Positions 27,144-36,343 of a DNA stretch of 64,000 nucleotides are shown here, piece after piece. This DNA is from an uncultured Ruminococcus sp. GTDB lineage: Bacteria; Bacillota; Clostridia; Oscillospirales; Acutalibacteraceae. The position numbers and the translations under genes are program-made. The stretch spans positions 62,001 to 126,000 of the forward strand of contig CAKSNZ010000003.1 of the NCBI GenBank assembly GCA_934476515.1, given 5' to 3'. A model generated the notes under the pieces. The model saw nothing but the letters and a program-made list of their open reading frames with translations, was not told the origin of the DNA and ran no database searches. Each line of letters opens with the position of its first letter. The stretch's first letter is position 1.

Positions 27144-27859
27144 TGTATATTATTCCTGCGATTGATATTAAAGACGGTAACTGTGTTCGCCTACAAAAGG
27201 GTGACTACAATACAGTTAAAAAAGTTGCTGAAAACCCATATATTACTGCTAAGTCATTTAAAGATGCCGGTGCAAGATACCTACATATGGTTGACCTTGA
27301 TGGTGCAAAAGATGGCGAAATGAAAAACGCTGAACTTATTTGTGATATTGCAAAGTCCTGTGGTATGCTTGTTGATGTTGGTGGTGGTATTCGTGACCTA
27401 AAGGCTATTGAATATTACCTAAATAACGGTGTCAACCAAGTTGTTTTAGGTTCAGTTGCAGTTAAGAACCCTCAGATTGTTATTGATGCAGTTAGGAATT
27501 TTGGTGACAAAATTATTGTTGGTATTGATGCAATGGACGGTATGGTAAAGTCAGAGGGTTGGATTGACGGTAGCGATATTTACTACACAGAACTTGCCAA
27601 GAGAATGGAAGATGTTGGTGTAGAAAAGTTTATCTTTACCGATATTAACCGTGACGGTATGCTAACAGGTCCTAACCTTGTTCAGCTTGAGGTGCTAAGT
27701 AATTCTGTAAGTGCTGACATTGTAGCAAGTGGTGGTGTATCAGATTTAACAGATATTAAGGATTTAATGAGTCTTAATATTTTTGGTGCAATTTGTGGTA
27801 AGTCAATTTATGAAGGTACACTTAATTTACCAAAGGCTATTAAACTAACAAGAGGTTAA
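27143..27859 (+). CDS. hisA: ProFAR isomerase HisA
   Basis: HisA isomerises ProFAR to PRFAR, the fourth step of histidine synthesis. The 238 aa form a (beta/alpha)8 barrel with [41 protein letters not shown] and [15 protein letters not shown], including both catalytic Asp residues. Its ATG overlaps the hisG stop by one base (TAATG). hisH and hisF, which normally flank hisA, are absent here. Confidence 0.96.
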   Translation: MYIIPAIDIKDGNCVRLQKGDYNTVKKVAENPYITAKSFKDAGARYLHMVDLDGAKDGEMKNAELICDIAKSCGMLVDVGGGIRDLKAIEYYLNNGVNQVVLGSVAVKNPQIVIDAVRNFGDKIIVGIDAMDGMVKSEGWIDGSDIYYTELAKRMEDVGVEKFIFTDINRDGMLTGPNLVQLEVLSNSVSADIVASGGVSDLTDIKDLMSLNIFGAICGKSIYEGTLNLPKAIKLTRG

Positions 27860-27861
27860 TT

Positions 27862-28182
27862 ATGGAAAATAACTTAGATAAGTATTTTGTTAAGTCAGAC
27901 TTAATTCCGGCAGTAATTCAAGAGAAATCTACAGGTGAAGTCCTTATGGTTGCTTGGATGAACAAGGAGTCTATGGCTAAAACACTTGAAACAGGCTATA
28001 CTTGGTTTTGGAGTAGAAGTCGTCAGGAACTATGGAATAAAGGTGCAACATCCGGCCATCTTCAAAAGGTTGTTGAAATTTATTCCGATTGTGATGATGA
28101 TACCTTATTAGTAACAGTAGAACAAACAGGTGCTGCTTGTCATACAGGTAACCACAGTTGTTTCTTTAAGAAAATTTATTGA
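27862..28182 (+). CDS. hisI: Phosphoribosyl-AMP cyclohydrolase
   Basis: The enzyme opens the adenine ring of PR-AMP, the third step of histidine synthesis. The 106 aa have the metal-binding signature: [34 protein letters not shown], and the late Cys residues CDDDTLL and [13 protein letters not shown]. There is no fused HisE pyrophosphohydrolase domain. It follows hisA by 2 bases and ends the operon. Confidence 0.96.
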   Translation: MENNLDKYFVKSDLIPAVIQEKSTGEVLMVAWMNKESMAKTLETGYTWFWSRSRQELWNKGATSGHLQKVVEIYSDCDDDTLLVTVEQTGAACHTGNHSCFFKKIY

Positions 28183-28191
28183 TTTAATTAC

Positions 28192-28230
28192 GAAACTGCT
28201 TTCTATTAATTTAGAGAGCAGTTTTCTTTT
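28192..28230 (+). terminator. Rho-independent terminator of the his operon
   Basis: A stem of about 12 bp (28193-28204 with 28213-28224, one G-T pair) and a T-rich tail follow hisI. Confidence 0.8.
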
Positions 28231-28234
28231 ATAA

Positions 28235-28261
28235 AAAAGTGGGTACTGAAAATCAGTACCC
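28235..28261 (-). terminator. Rho-independent terminator of spo0A
   Basis: A 9-bp stem (28241-28249 with 28253-28261) is followed on the minus strand by a T-tract corresponding to the A-run at 28233-28238. Confidence 0.82.
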
Positions 28262-28268
28262 ATAACTT

Positions 28269-29033
28269 TTAACTTGCATTCTTTAACTGTAATCTTAGCT
28301 TATCACTAATCATAGCAATAAATTCACTGTTAGTTGGCTTACCTCTTGAGTTGTGGATAGTGTATCCAAAGTAGGAGTTAAGCACATCAACATCGCCTCT
28401 GTCCCAAGCAACTTCAATTGCATGTCTAATAGCCCTTTCAACTCTACTGGAAGTTGTTTCATACTTTAGTGCAACTGATGGATACAGTTCCTTAGTAACT
28501 GCATTGATGATTTCAGGCTTTTCAATAGACATAAGTATTGAATCTCTTAGGTAGTGATAACCCTTAATATGTGCGGGTACACCGATTTGGTGAAGAATCT
28601 CAGTAACCTTTACTTCAATGTTAAGATTGCTTTGATAACCTTGGTTGTTCATAATGTTCTTTGTGTTCATTAACATAGTAATGTTTTCAGTAAGGTCGTT
28701 AATGTTGTAAGGCTTTAGCACAAAGTAAGATGCACCATTGTTCATAGCCTCTTGTTCAAGCAAAGCACTTCTATAGTTAGAAAATGCAATGAAAAGTGGG
28801 GAACAGTTGCTTTCATTTCTAATGTGACGCATAACGCTTATTCCATCTAGTCTTGTTAGGAACAAGTCGAACAGTACCACATCAGGGTGTATCTCGTTAA
28901 TTTTGTTTAGTAGTTCTTCACCATCTTTAGCAGAGTAGTGAACTGAAAAGTTTTTACTGTTGAGAAAACGGAGTGTTTCCTCATCAAATTCATTTGGTTC
29001 TTCTGTGAGAAGTAGTTTGATTTTATTCTCCAT
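28269..29033 (-). CDS. spo0A: Sporulation master regulator Spo0A
   Basis: Phosphorylated Spo0A switches cells into sporulation. The 254 aa have an N-terminal receiver domain with phospho-acceptor D56 ([14 protein letters not shown]) and the conserved Lys in FVLKPYN. The C-terminal DNA-binding domain is well conserved: [38 protein letters not shown] and [17 protein letters not shown]. The acidic pocket, usually Asp-Asp, reads Glu-Glu (LLLTEEP, residues 11-12). The neighbour spoIVB lies upstream on the same strand, the conserved arrangement. It has its own promoter and terminator. Confidence 0.96.
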   Translation of the reverse strand: MENKIKLLLTEEPNEFDEETLRFLNSKNFSVHYSAKDGEELLNKINEIHPDVVLFDLFLTRLDGISVMRHIRNESNCSPLFIAFSNYRSALLEQEAMNNGASYFVLKPYNINDLTENITMLMNTKNIMNNQGYQSNLNIEVKVTEILHQIGVPAHIKGYHYLRDSILMSIEKPEIINAVTKELYPSVALKYETTSSRVERAIRHAIEVAWDRGDVDVLNSYFGYTIHNSRGKPTNSEFIAMISDKLRLQLKNAS

Positions 29034-29064
29034 GAAAATTCTCCCTTGTTAATTTGTTGAGATA

Positions 29065-29093
29065 ATCATACCATATTATGGTAAATATATCAA
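29065..29093 (-). promoter_or_regulatory. Promoter of spo0A with palindrome in the spacer
   Basis: On the minus strand TTGATA (29093-29088) is followed by a 17-base spacer and TATGAT (29070-29065). A perfect 15-base palindrome (29069-29083, TACCATA-T-TATGGTA) lies in the spacer and touches the -10, so a repressor could bind there. Confidence 0.6.
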
Positions 29094-29205
29094 GGGTTTA
29101 CACTTAAATTTTTTTCAAAAAATTAATTTAAATCTCAACATATTGTGTCACCACTACCTTTATTATTACAAAATACCCCATTAATATGCCATTTCTACAA
29201 ATATT

Positions 29206-30201
29206 TTATTTTGACTCTTCTAACATTGTTTCAGCAAGAATTCCGTAACCTTTTTCAGGATTGTTGACAAATACATGGGTAACTGCACCAACAAGCTTAC
29301 CATTTTGTATTATTGGTGAACCACTCATACCTTGTACAATGCCTCCTGTTTTTTCTATCAATTCCTTGTCTGTAACTTCAATTGTAATTTCTTTCATTTT
29401 ATCAAAAAAGAAGTGACATTCCGGTTTAATATATACTTTGTAGAATTTAGGGTTAGAACCCTCAACAGTTGTGTAAATATAAGCAGTTCCTTTTTTAACT
29501 TCTTCCTTAGTAGCAACTTTATATTCTTTGTAGGAAGTTTCTATTTCTTTATTACAGTACAGCCCATATTCTGAATTATAATAAGCCTTACCGATTTCAT
29601 CATCTAAGAAATATCCGTTAAGTCCACCGGCATAGCCACTTTTTGCTTTGTCAACACTTTCTATAATAGCAGGACAAATGTCACCCTCAGCCATAGGTAG
29701 TAGGTTAGTTGATTCTTTGTCACAAATACCATGACCTAAACAAGCAAAGGTATTATTACTTTGATCATAATAAGTTATAGTTCCTATACCGGCACAACTG
29801 TCTTTTATCCAAATACCTACTGTATAATTACCATTGTGATTTTCAGGTTTAATGTTTAAGTCAATAATTTCATAATCTCTGTTAATGGTAAATTTTATTG
29901 TTTGATTTTTATATTCTTCTATTTTGTTCCTTACAACTTCATTATCCTTAACTTTTTCATTATTAATGCCAATAATAATATCATTAACCCTCATACCTGC
30001 TATATCAGCAGGAGAGTTTTCTCTAACTTTAGTAACCAAAGCACCCTCTGAATAAAATTTAATTCCAAAAGGTTGTCCACCAATTTGTACTGTTTTATTT
30101 TTTAAGTCACTACTTGTCGCAATAGCATTTGATGGATTTATAGTATTATATACTCCTAATATAGCCACAATAGCTATTATAAATGAAATAACTTTTTTCA
30201 T
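29206..30201 (-). CDS. spoIVB: SpoIVB serine peptidase
   Basis: SpoIVB is secreted from the forespore and triggers pro-sigma-K processing in Bacillus. The 331 aa have an N-terminal signal anchor, a PDZ domain (about residues 38-118, VRENSPADIAGMRVNDII) and an SA-type serine protease domain. Catalytic-type residues are H157 in CLGHGIC and S293 in VQGMSGSPI. An AGGTGAGG ribosome site precedes the ATG. No sigK system is visible in the window. It sits immediately upstream of spo0A. Confidence 0.95.
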   Translation of the reverse strand: MKKVISFIIAIVAILGVYNTINPSNAIATSSDLKNKTVQIGGQPFGIKFYSEGALVTKVRENSPADIAGMRVNDIIIGINNEKVKDNEVVRNKIEEYKNQTIKFTINRDYEIIDLNIKPENHNGNYTVGIWIKDSCAGIGTITYYDQSNNTFACLGHGICDKESTNLLPMAEGDICPAIIESVDKAKSGYAGGLNGYFLDDEIGKAYYNSEYGLYCNKEIETSYKEYKVATKEEVKKGTAYIYTTVEGSNPKFYKVYIKPECHFFFDKMKEITIEVTDKELIEKTGGIVQGMSGSPIIQNGKLVGAVTHVFVNNPEKGYGILAETMLEESK

Positions 30202-30359
30202 AACCTCACCTTTATTTATATGTCATACTATTATTTTTTCTTGTTTTATAGTATAATAGTTTGGAAATAGTATTGATAAAATATTATTTTGGTAGTATTA
30301 TTTTTCTAGTGCTGATTTTCAGTACAGAAGTTCCAAATTTTTTATTTAATGGGTGCTAT

Positions 30360-32669
30360 ATGAGTGAAGAAAAAATTTTTACAGGTTTAACTACCCAAGA
30401 AGTTGACAAGAGAGTTTCAGAGGGTAAGGTTAATGTTGATACCTCAAAACCGGAAAAAACCTTAGGAAATATTTTATTTAAAAATATTTGTACATTATTT
30501 AACTTGTTGAATGTTGTTCTTGCTTTAGCAGTTTTTCTTGTTGGTTCATACAAGAATATGCTTTTTATCGGTGTTGTATTTTTCAATACAATAATCGGTA
30601 TTGTGCAAGAAATTCGTAGTAAAAAAGCAGTTGATAAACTGTCTATTATTTCCGGTAACAATTCAAAGGTTATCAGAAACGGTGAAACAATAGATATTAA
30701 TAATGAAGATATTGTTCTTGATGATTTGCTTTCATTAAGCAGAGGTAATCAAATTCCAACTGACTGTGTTGTTGTTGACGGTGAGTGCTTTGTAAATGAA
30801 AGTATGCTTACCGGTGAAAGTGAATTAATTAGAAAAAAAGTTGGGGACAAGCTAATGTCCGGTAGCTTTATTAACTCAGGACAATGTATCTCAAAGGTTG
30901 TTGCAGTAGGTGATGATAATTATGCTGCAAAGCTAAATAATTCTGCTAAGTATTATAAAGAAAATAATTCTGAAATTTTCAGAACTATTAAAAAAATTAT
31001 TAAAGTAGTAACTTGTATTTTAGTTCCATTGGGTACAATACTGTTTTTACATCAGTTATTATTCTTAAATGTTTCACTGGAAGATGCAGTTGTTAAAACG
31101 GTAGCAGCACTTATAGGTATGATTCCTGAGGGACTTGTACTTTTGACAAGTACAGTTCTTGCTGTTTCTGTTATAAGACTTTCTAAGAAAAATGTTCTTG
31201 TTCAAGACCTTTATTGTATTGAAACACTTGCAAGAGTAGATACTCTTTGTCTAGACAAAACAGGTACACTGACTTGTGATGAAATGATTGTTGAGGATAT
31301 TATTCCCCTAAGTGACTATACTTATGATGATGTGCTAAATATTCTTTCTGATTTTGCAAATAATAGCATTGACTATAACAGTACAATGAATGCAGTTAGG
31401 GATAAAATTGATGGTTACCATTATGAAAAGGCAGTTTCTGTAGAAGCCTTTTCTTCCGAAAAGAAATGTTCTTCTGTTACTTTTAGTGATAGGAAGATTC
31501 TTTGTGGTGCAGGTGAATTTATCCTTAATGATGATGAAAATGATATTTTAACCGATATTAAGGAATATGAAAATAACTACAGAGTTCTAACATTTGTAAT
31601 GATTAAGGGTGATACAAGAACACCTATTTGTAATGTTTTATTGAGAGATAAACTTCGTGAAAATGCAAAAGAAACCTTAAAGTATTTCAAAAAACAAGGA
31701 GTTAATATTAAGATTATTTCAGGTGACTCAGTAAATACTATTGTGAATATTGCCAGAACTTTTAATATTGATAACTACGATAAAGCTATTGACTGTAGCA
31801 CTTTAAAAACTGATGAAGATATTAAAAAAGCATCAGAAGAATATACAATCTTTGGTAGAGTAACTCCTCAACAAAAAGAAAAGCTGATTTCATCAATACA
31901 CGATAATGGTCATTCAGTAGCTATGACAGGTGATGGAGTAAATGATGTATTAGCTTTAAAAAAAGCTGATTGTTCTGTAGCAATGGCATCAGGTAGTGAA
32001 GCTGCTAAATGTGTATCACAGATTGTACTTGCCGATAATGACTTTTCTTCAATGCCTCATATTGTTGCAGAAGGTAGAAGAACAATTCAGAATATTCAGA
32101 GAAGTTCATCACTGTTTTTAGTTAAAAATATTTTTTCAATTTTACTATCTGTTTTAGTTATTATTTTTGGTATGTCCTATCCATTCCAGTCGATTCAACT
32201 TTCTTTTGTTGGTGGTTTAACAATCGGTATTCCATCATTTATCTTGGCTATGGAATATAATAACAATAGAATTACAGGTAACTTTTTTGTTAACATAATC
32301 TGTGGTGCAATACCTGCCGGTTTAACGGTAACCTTAAATTCTATATTGGTTATGACTTTAGGTTATCAACTTGGATTTAATACCCAAACACTTGAAACTG
32401 TCTGTATTATGGTAACTGCTTTTGCTTTGTTTGCACTAGTAGTAAAGATTTCTTTACCGTTTAATAAATTAAGACTTTCTTTATCAATATTTATTTTTGT
32501 TTGCTTAGTGTTAGGTTTCTTGTTTGGTGGTAAAATTTTAGGTACAGTACCACTAAATCATAATTCTTCTATGTTTTTATTATGTTCATTTGCTTTTACA
32601 ATAATAGTATTTATTATTCTTACTTTCATTACAAATGCTATTAAGAAAAAGATAGTTGACAAAAATTAA
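30360..32669 (+). CDS. Cation-translocating P-type ATPase
   Basis: The 769-aa pump has the full P-type layout. The actuator motif is MLTGES, the phosphorylated D299 lies in DKTGTLT, and the hinge is TGDGVNDVLALKKADCSVAM. A PEGL motif (IGMIPEGLVLLTS) is in helix M4, and about ten membrane helices are present. The PEGL motif and overall look resemble CtpE-like pumps of the P2 group, so Ca2+ or Mg2+ is a possible substrate, but this is inference. I chose ATG 30360; an earlier in-frame start at 30261 lies almost at the -10-like TATAAT (30252). It is divergent from spoIVB and monocistronic. Confidence 0.9.
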   Translation: MSEEKIFTGLTTQEVDKRVSEGKVNVDTSKPEKTLGNILFKNICTLFNLLNVVLALAVFLVGSYKNMLFIGVVFFNTIIGIVQEIRSKKAVDKLSIISGNNSKVIRNGETIDINNEDIVLDDLLSLSRGNQIPTDCVVVDGECFVNESMLTGESELIRKKVGDKLMSGSFINSGQCISKVVAVGDDNYAAKLNNSAKYYKENNSEIFRTIKKIIKVVTCILVPLGTILFLHQLLFLNVSLEDAVVKTVAALIGMIPEGLVLLTSTVLAVSVIRLSKKNVLVQDLYCIETLARVDTLCLDKTGTLTCDEMIVEDIIPLSDYTYDDVLNILSDFANNSIDYNSTMNAVRDKIDGYHYEKAVSVEAFSSEKKCSSVTFSDRKILCGAGEFILNDDENDILTDIKEYENNYRVLTFVMIKGDTRTPICNVLLRDKLRENAKETLKYFKKQGVNIKIISGDSVNTIVNIARTFNIDNYDKAIDCSTLKTDEDIKKASEEYTIFGRVTPQQKEKLISSIHDNGHSVAMTGDGVNDVLALKKADCSVAMASGSEAAKCVSQIVLADNDFSSMPHIVAEGRRTIQNIQRSSSLFLVKNIFSILLSVLVIIFGMSYPFQSIQLSFVGGLTIGIPSFILAMEYNNNRITGNFFVNIICGAIPAGLTVTLNSILVMTLGYQLGFNTQTLETVCIMVTAFALFALVVKISLPFNKLRLSLSIFIFVCLVLGFLFGGKILGTVPLNHNSSMFLLCSFAFTIIVFIILTFITNAIKKKIVDKN

Positions 32670-32680
32670 TATATAACGAG

Positions 32681-32711
32681 ATAGCACAACATGAAGTTGT
32701 GCTATTTTTGA
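32681..32711 (+). terminator. Rho-independent terminator after the P-type ATPase
   Basis: A 10-bp perfect stem (32681-32690 with 32696-32705), 5-base loop and T-tract follow the gene. Confidence 0.88.
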
Positions 32712-32780
32712 CTTAAATTTAACTTTTTTATTCATAATTAATGTGGTATAATAAATATAAAAATAATTGAGATGATATAT

Positions 32781-34115
32781 ATGAATTTTACTTTACCTAA
32801 AAATGTTTTAAATATAATTTCAAAAATGGAGTCAAATGGTTTTCAATGTTATACAGTAGGTGGTTGTGTAAGAGATATGATACTTGGATTAACACCTAAG
32901 GATTATGACATAACCACAAATGCAAAACCTGATGAAATTATTTCAATATTCAAAGATTACAAAATTATTGATGCCGGAATAAAGCATGGCACAGTTGCAG
33001 TAATTATTGATAATGAAGTTTATGAAATCACAACCTATAGAATTGATGGAGATTATGAAGATAACCGTCATCCTAAGAATGTAGAGTTCACCACTTCACT
33101 TAAAGAAGACTTAGCAAGAAGAGATTTTACAGTAAATGCTATGGCATATAACCCAAGTGAAGGTGTAATTGACTATTTCAACGGTCAAGAAGATTTAAAG
33201 TATAAGGCTATTAGATGTGTTGGTGAACCGGATAAAAGATTTAAGGAAGATGCATTAAGAATTTTAAGAGCATTAAGGTTTGCATCTACTTACAATTTTT
33301 CAGTAGAATTTAATACATATAACGCAATTGCAAAGAATAAAGAACTATTAAATAATATTTCTAAAGAAAGAATTGCAACAGAACTTGTAAAAACTTTGTG
33401 TGGTGAAAATTGTAGTTATATTCTCAGAAGATTTAAAGATGTATTTGCAGTTATCATTCCTGAAATTTCTACAATGTTTCATTATGACCAAAACACACCA
33501 CACCATAACAAAACTTTATGGAAACACACAGTTTCTTGCGTTAAGCATATTGACAACGACCCAATCTTAAGAATGACAATGTTACTTCATGATATAGGTA
33601 AACCTATGTCAGAAAATAAAGATGAAAATGGTGTTTCTCATTTTAGAGGTCACGAAAAGATCGGTGCAGGTATTGCAAAGATAATTTTGGAAAGACTTCG
33701 TTATCCAAAAGATTTTACTGAAACTGTGGTTAATTTAATTTCAATTCACGATTTAAGAATTCAGCCTGACAGAATTATAATTAAGAAAGTATTGAAAAAT
33801 ATCGGTTCAGATAATTTTTCAATGCTTATGAAAATTCAAATGGCTGATGTACTTTCTCAGTCATCATACCATCAACAAGAAAAGGTTGATAAACTTAATA
33901 AAGTTAATAGTATCTTTCGTGATATTATGGATAATGACGAATGTTTTAGCTTAAAGTATCTTAAAGTCAATGGCTCGGACCTTATGGGTTGTGGAATGTC
34001 AAAAGGCAAAATAATAGGTGATACACTTAATCTTTTGCTTAATAAAGTTATTGAAAATACTTTAATTAACGATAAAGAAACTTTACTTCAATATGTTAGG
34101 AAAAATGTAATATAA
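32781..34115 (+). CDS. cca: CCA tRNA nucleotidyltransferase with HD domain
   Basis: The enzyme adds or repairs the 3' CCA of tRNA. The 444 aa have the class II nucleotidyltransferase head (TVGGCVRDMILGLTP with the DYDITT metal Asp pair), the ERIATEL and RRDFTVNAMAYNP motifs, and a C-terminal HD domain (LLHDIGKP, RGHEKIGA). The HD domain suggests added phosphatase or phosphodiesterase activity, as in long CCA enzymes. ATG 32781 is preferred because the GAG-type site lies 8 to 10 bases upstream; ATG 32772 is too close to it. A -10-like TATAAT lies at 32747-32752. Confidence 0.93.
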   Translation: MNFTLPKNVLNIISKMESNGFQCYTVGGCVRDMILGLTPKDYDITTNAKPDEIISIFKDYKIIDAGIKHGTVAVIIDNEVYEITTYRIDGDYEDNRHPKNVEFTTSLKEDLARRDFTVNAMAYNPSEGVIDYFNGQEDLKYKAIRCVGEPDKRFKEDALRILRALRFASTYNFSVEFNTYNAIAKNKELLNNISKERIATELVKTLCGENCSYILRRFKDVFAVIIPEISTMFHYDQNTPHHNKTLWKHTVSCVKHIDNDPILRMTMLLHDIGKPMSENKDENGVSHFRGHEKIGAGIAKIILERLRYPKDFTETVVNLISIHDLRIQPDRIIIKKVLKNIGSDNFSMLMKIQMADVLSQSSYHQQEKVDKLNKVNSIFRDIMDNDECFSLKYLKVNGSDLMGCGMSKGKIIGDTLNLLLNKVIENTLINDKETLLQYVRKNVI

Positions 34116-34120
34116 ATAAG

Positions 34121-34151
34121 AAAAGGAGATGCATTAGCATCTCCTAAATTT
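34121..34151. terminator. Bidirectional terminator between cca and malic enzyme
   Basis: A 9-bp perfect stem (34124-34132 with 34137-34145) and 4-base loop have a T-tract on the plus side and an A-run (34121-34124) serving the minus-strand gene. Confidence 0.82.
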
Positions 34152-34177
34152 TTGCCTATTTAAATTGTAACAGATAA

Positions 34178-35350
34178 TTAAATCTGACTTACACCTGTTT
34201 CCTTAGCAGCTTTAATAACTGCTTCAGCAACAGCCTTACCGATTCTCTTATCAAATGCTTCCGGTAGAATATACTCAGCATTTAGTTCATCATCGGAAAT
34301 TAAGTTTGCAATAGCATAAGATGCAGCAACTTTCATTTCTTCATTGATTTCCTTTGCTCTACAATCCAAAGCACCTCTAAAGATACCTGGAAAAGCAAGT
34401 ACATTATTAATCTGATTAGGAAAGTCACTTCTACCTGTACCAACTACAGCAGCACCGGCATTCTTAGCCTTATCAGGCATAATTTCAGGTGTAGGGTTAG
34501 CCATAGAGAAGATAATAGGGTCATTAGCCATACTCTTCACCATTTCTTCAGAAACAATGTTAGGAGCACTTACACCGATAAATACATCAGCATTTTTCAT
34601 TGCATCAGCTAGGTTACCTGTCTTTTTACTTCTGTTAGTAGCCTTTGCAATTTCCTTATGTGCATCCTTAAGAGTATCATCATCTTCACAAAGAATACCG
34701 TTAATATCACACATTGTAACATTCTTAAAACCAATGTTTAGCAGATGCTTACAAATAGCAATACCGGCAGAACCTGCACCGTTAATTATAACCTGTACAT
34801 CTTCAATATTTTTCTTAACTACCTTTAGTGCGTTAAGTAAACCGGCTGCAACAATAATAGCAGTACCATGTTGGTCATCATGGAATACAGGAATGTCACA
34901 TTTTTCTTTTAACTTCTTTTCAATTTCAAAGCATCTAGGTGCTGCAATATCTTCAAGGTTAATGCCACCAAAACTACCACTGATAAGATAAACTGTATTT
35001 ACAAATTCATCAACATCTTTAGTTCTAACACAAATAGGAAAAGCATCAACATCAGCAAATTCCTTGAATAATGCACATTTACCTTCCATAACAGGCATAC
35101 CGGCCTCAGGACCAATGTCACCTAGACCTAATATAGCAGAACCGTCAGTAACTACTGCAACAAGGTTGTTTCTTCTTGTTAGTTCAAATGACTTGTTGTA
35201 GTCCTTATTAATTTCAAGGCAAGGTTCAGCAACACCTGGAGTGTAAGCCAGTGACAAATCTTTGCTACTATTAACCTTAACTCTGGAAACAACTTCGATT
35301 TTGCCATTCCATTCATAATGCTTTTGTAAAGATTCTTGTCTAATATCCAT
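34178..35350 (-). CDS. NAD(P)-dependent malic enzyme, short form
   Basis: The enzyme oxidatively decarboxylates malate to pyruvate. The 390 aa have an N-terminal malic domain (LAYTPGVAEPCLEI, GLGDIGPEAGMPVMEGKCAL), the divalent-metal segment FHDDQHGTA and a Rossmann domain (INGAGSAGIAICKHLL). This is the compact bacterial form without a phosphotransacetylase domain. The cofactor cannot be set from sequence alone. ATG 35350 has GGAGGA 7 bases upstream; an ATG at 35365 would place that site inside the gene and is rejected. Confidence 0.93.
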   Translation of the reverse strand: MDIRQESLQKHYEWNGKIEVVSRVKVNSSKDLSLAYTPGVAEPCLEINKDYNKSFELTRRNNLVAVVTDGSAILGLGDIGPEAGMPVMEGKCALFKEFADVDAFPICVRTKDVDEFVNTVYLISGSFGGINLEDIAAPRCFEIEKKLKEKCDIPVFHDDQHGTAIIVAAGLLNALKVVKKNIEDVQVIINGAGSAGIAICKHLLNIGFKNVTMCDINGILCEDDDTLKDAHKEIAKATNRSKKTGNLADAMKNADVFIGVSAPNIVSEEMVKSMANDPIIFSMANPTPEIMPDKAKNAGAAVVGTGRSDFPNQINNVLAFPGIFRGALDCRAKEINEEMKVAASYAIANLISDDELNAEYILPEAFDKRIGKAVAEAVIKAAKETGVSQI

Positions 35351-35413
35351 ATTGTAATCCTCCATTAAAATCTTATTATATTATACAACTTATTATAAAT
35401 TCATTCAATATGT

Positions 35414-35442
35414 TTGACAAAATATTATTTTTCTATTAAAAT
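35414..35442 (+). promoter_or_regulatory. Promoter of rnpB
   Basis: TTGACA (35414-35419), a 17-base spacer and TAAAAT (35437-35442) end about 6 bases before the predicted RNA 5' end. Confidence 0.75.
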
Positions 35443-35447
35443 ATAGT

Positions 35448-35790
35448 AGCAACTAGATTGAATAGCTACGGTTAGAAGCGAAAGCGACTATCCGAGGAAA
35501 GTCCGAGCTCCATAGAGCAATAATAACGGCTAACAGCCGCCGGGGGTGACCCTAGGGATAGTGCAACAGAAAATTACCGCCACTTATGTGGTAAGGATGG
35601 AAAGGCGAGGTAAGAGCTCACCGGTAATATGGAGACATATTAGCCGTGTAAACCCTATTTGGAGCAACACCGTGGAGGGACATAATGCTTGCTCGGCAGT
35701 CCCGAGGAGGTGGCGTTGAGCAGTTGTGGTAACACACTGCCAAGATAGATGGCTATTCACGACAGAACTCGGCTTATAGATTTGGTTGCT
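35448..35790 (+). ncRNA. rnpB: RNase P RNA (M1-type, bacterial)
   Basis: This is the catalytic RNA that matures tRNA 5' ends. The universally conserved P4 halves are present: GAGGAAAGTCC at 35494-35504 and ACAGAACTCGGCTTA at 35762-35776. Other conserved blocks are ACAGAAAATTACCGCC near 35567 and a GGTAAGAGCTCACCGG segment near 35609. The ends are set by P1 pairing of AGCAAC (35448-35453) with GTTGCT (35785-35790). Total length near 343 bases is normal. Whether it is type A or B was not resolved by eye. Confidence 0.93.
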
Positions 35791-35819
35791 AAGGGTCATT
35801 ATGACCCTTATTTTTTTTG
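35791..35819 (+). terminator. Rho-independent terminator of rnpB
   Basis: An 8-bp perfect stem (35791-35798 with 35802-35809) is followed by a run of about eight T. Confidence 0.9.
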
Positions 35820-36087
35820 CTATTTATATTTCTTTTAAATAATTTTCTATAAGAAAATTACAAAAATATTACAAAATATCGCTATCTTGTAATATAATTC
35901 GATAAAAAGTATCATTTTTTTAAATTTATTTACAAAAAGGTCTTGTTTTTTTTCTTTTATAGTATTATAATATGTTCATAATGAATTTAAAGAATTTTTT
36001 TAAAGAATATTTTAAAAGAATTATTTATTAGAATTATTCAAAAGAATTACTTTAAAGAAAAATAATTATGTAAATGGGGAGAATATT
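35820..36087 (+). repeat. Very AT-rich region with 13-bp periodic repeat before the XRE gene
   Basis: These 268 bases have no gene. An 8-bp inverted repeat (TATTACAA 35867-35874, TTGTAATA 35887-35894) lies upstream of a promoter. Between promoter and ribosome site, six degenerate copies of TTTAAAGAATT start near 35986, 35999, 36011, 36026, 36038 and 36051, a period of about 13 bases. Their role is unknown; A-tract bending or a leader signal are possible. Confidence 0.6.
35943..35971 (+). promoter_or_regulatory. Sigma-A type promoter of the XRE gene
   Basis: TTGTTT (35943-35948), a 17-base spacer and TATAAT (35966-35971) lie about 117 bases before the XRE start, leaving a leader of roughly 110 bases. 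Confidence 0.6.
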
Positions 36088-36333
36088 ATGAGGCTAAGAA
36101 AACAAAACTTAGGCGACAGAAACCTAATTGGTGCTCGTGTTGAATCTGCAAGAAAAAAGAAGGGAATGAAGCAAAAGGAACTTCTTGCACAGTTGCAGGT
36201 TAACGGCGTTGATATGAATGCATCAGGTCTTTCTAAGCTGGAAGGTCAAATCCGTTATGTAACAGATATTGAACTTGTTGCATTAGCAGATATTTTGGAA
36301 ACTTCTGTTGACTCACTTCTTGGCAGAGAATAA
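36088..36333 (+). CDS. XRE family helix-turn-helix regulator
   Basis: The 81-aa protein is essentially one HTH domain: LIGARVESARKKKGMKQKELLAQL, a recognition region (NASGLSKLEGQ) and a closing helix DIELVALADILETSVDSLLG, as in Cro/C1-type regulators. The basic N-terminus (MRLRKQNLGDRN) may add DNA contacts. A GGGGAGA site precedes the ATG. It is monocistronic with its own promoter and terminator. The targets are unknown; autoregulation through the upstream inverted repeat is possible. Confidence 0.85.
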   Translation: MRLRKQNLGDRNLIGARVESARKKKGMKQKELLAQLQVNGVDMNASGLSKLEGQIRYVTDIELVALADILETSVDSLLGRE

Positions 36334-36343
36334 TTTTAATTAG

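Noticed and set aside
28249..30325. Shared TGATTTTCAGTAC between the spo0A terminator (minus strand) and the region before the P-type ATPase
   Set aside because: A single 13-base match in AT-rich DNA with no other similarity around it.
35584..35799. 71-codon minus-strand open frame
   Set aside because: It lies entirely across the RNase P RNA and its terminator.
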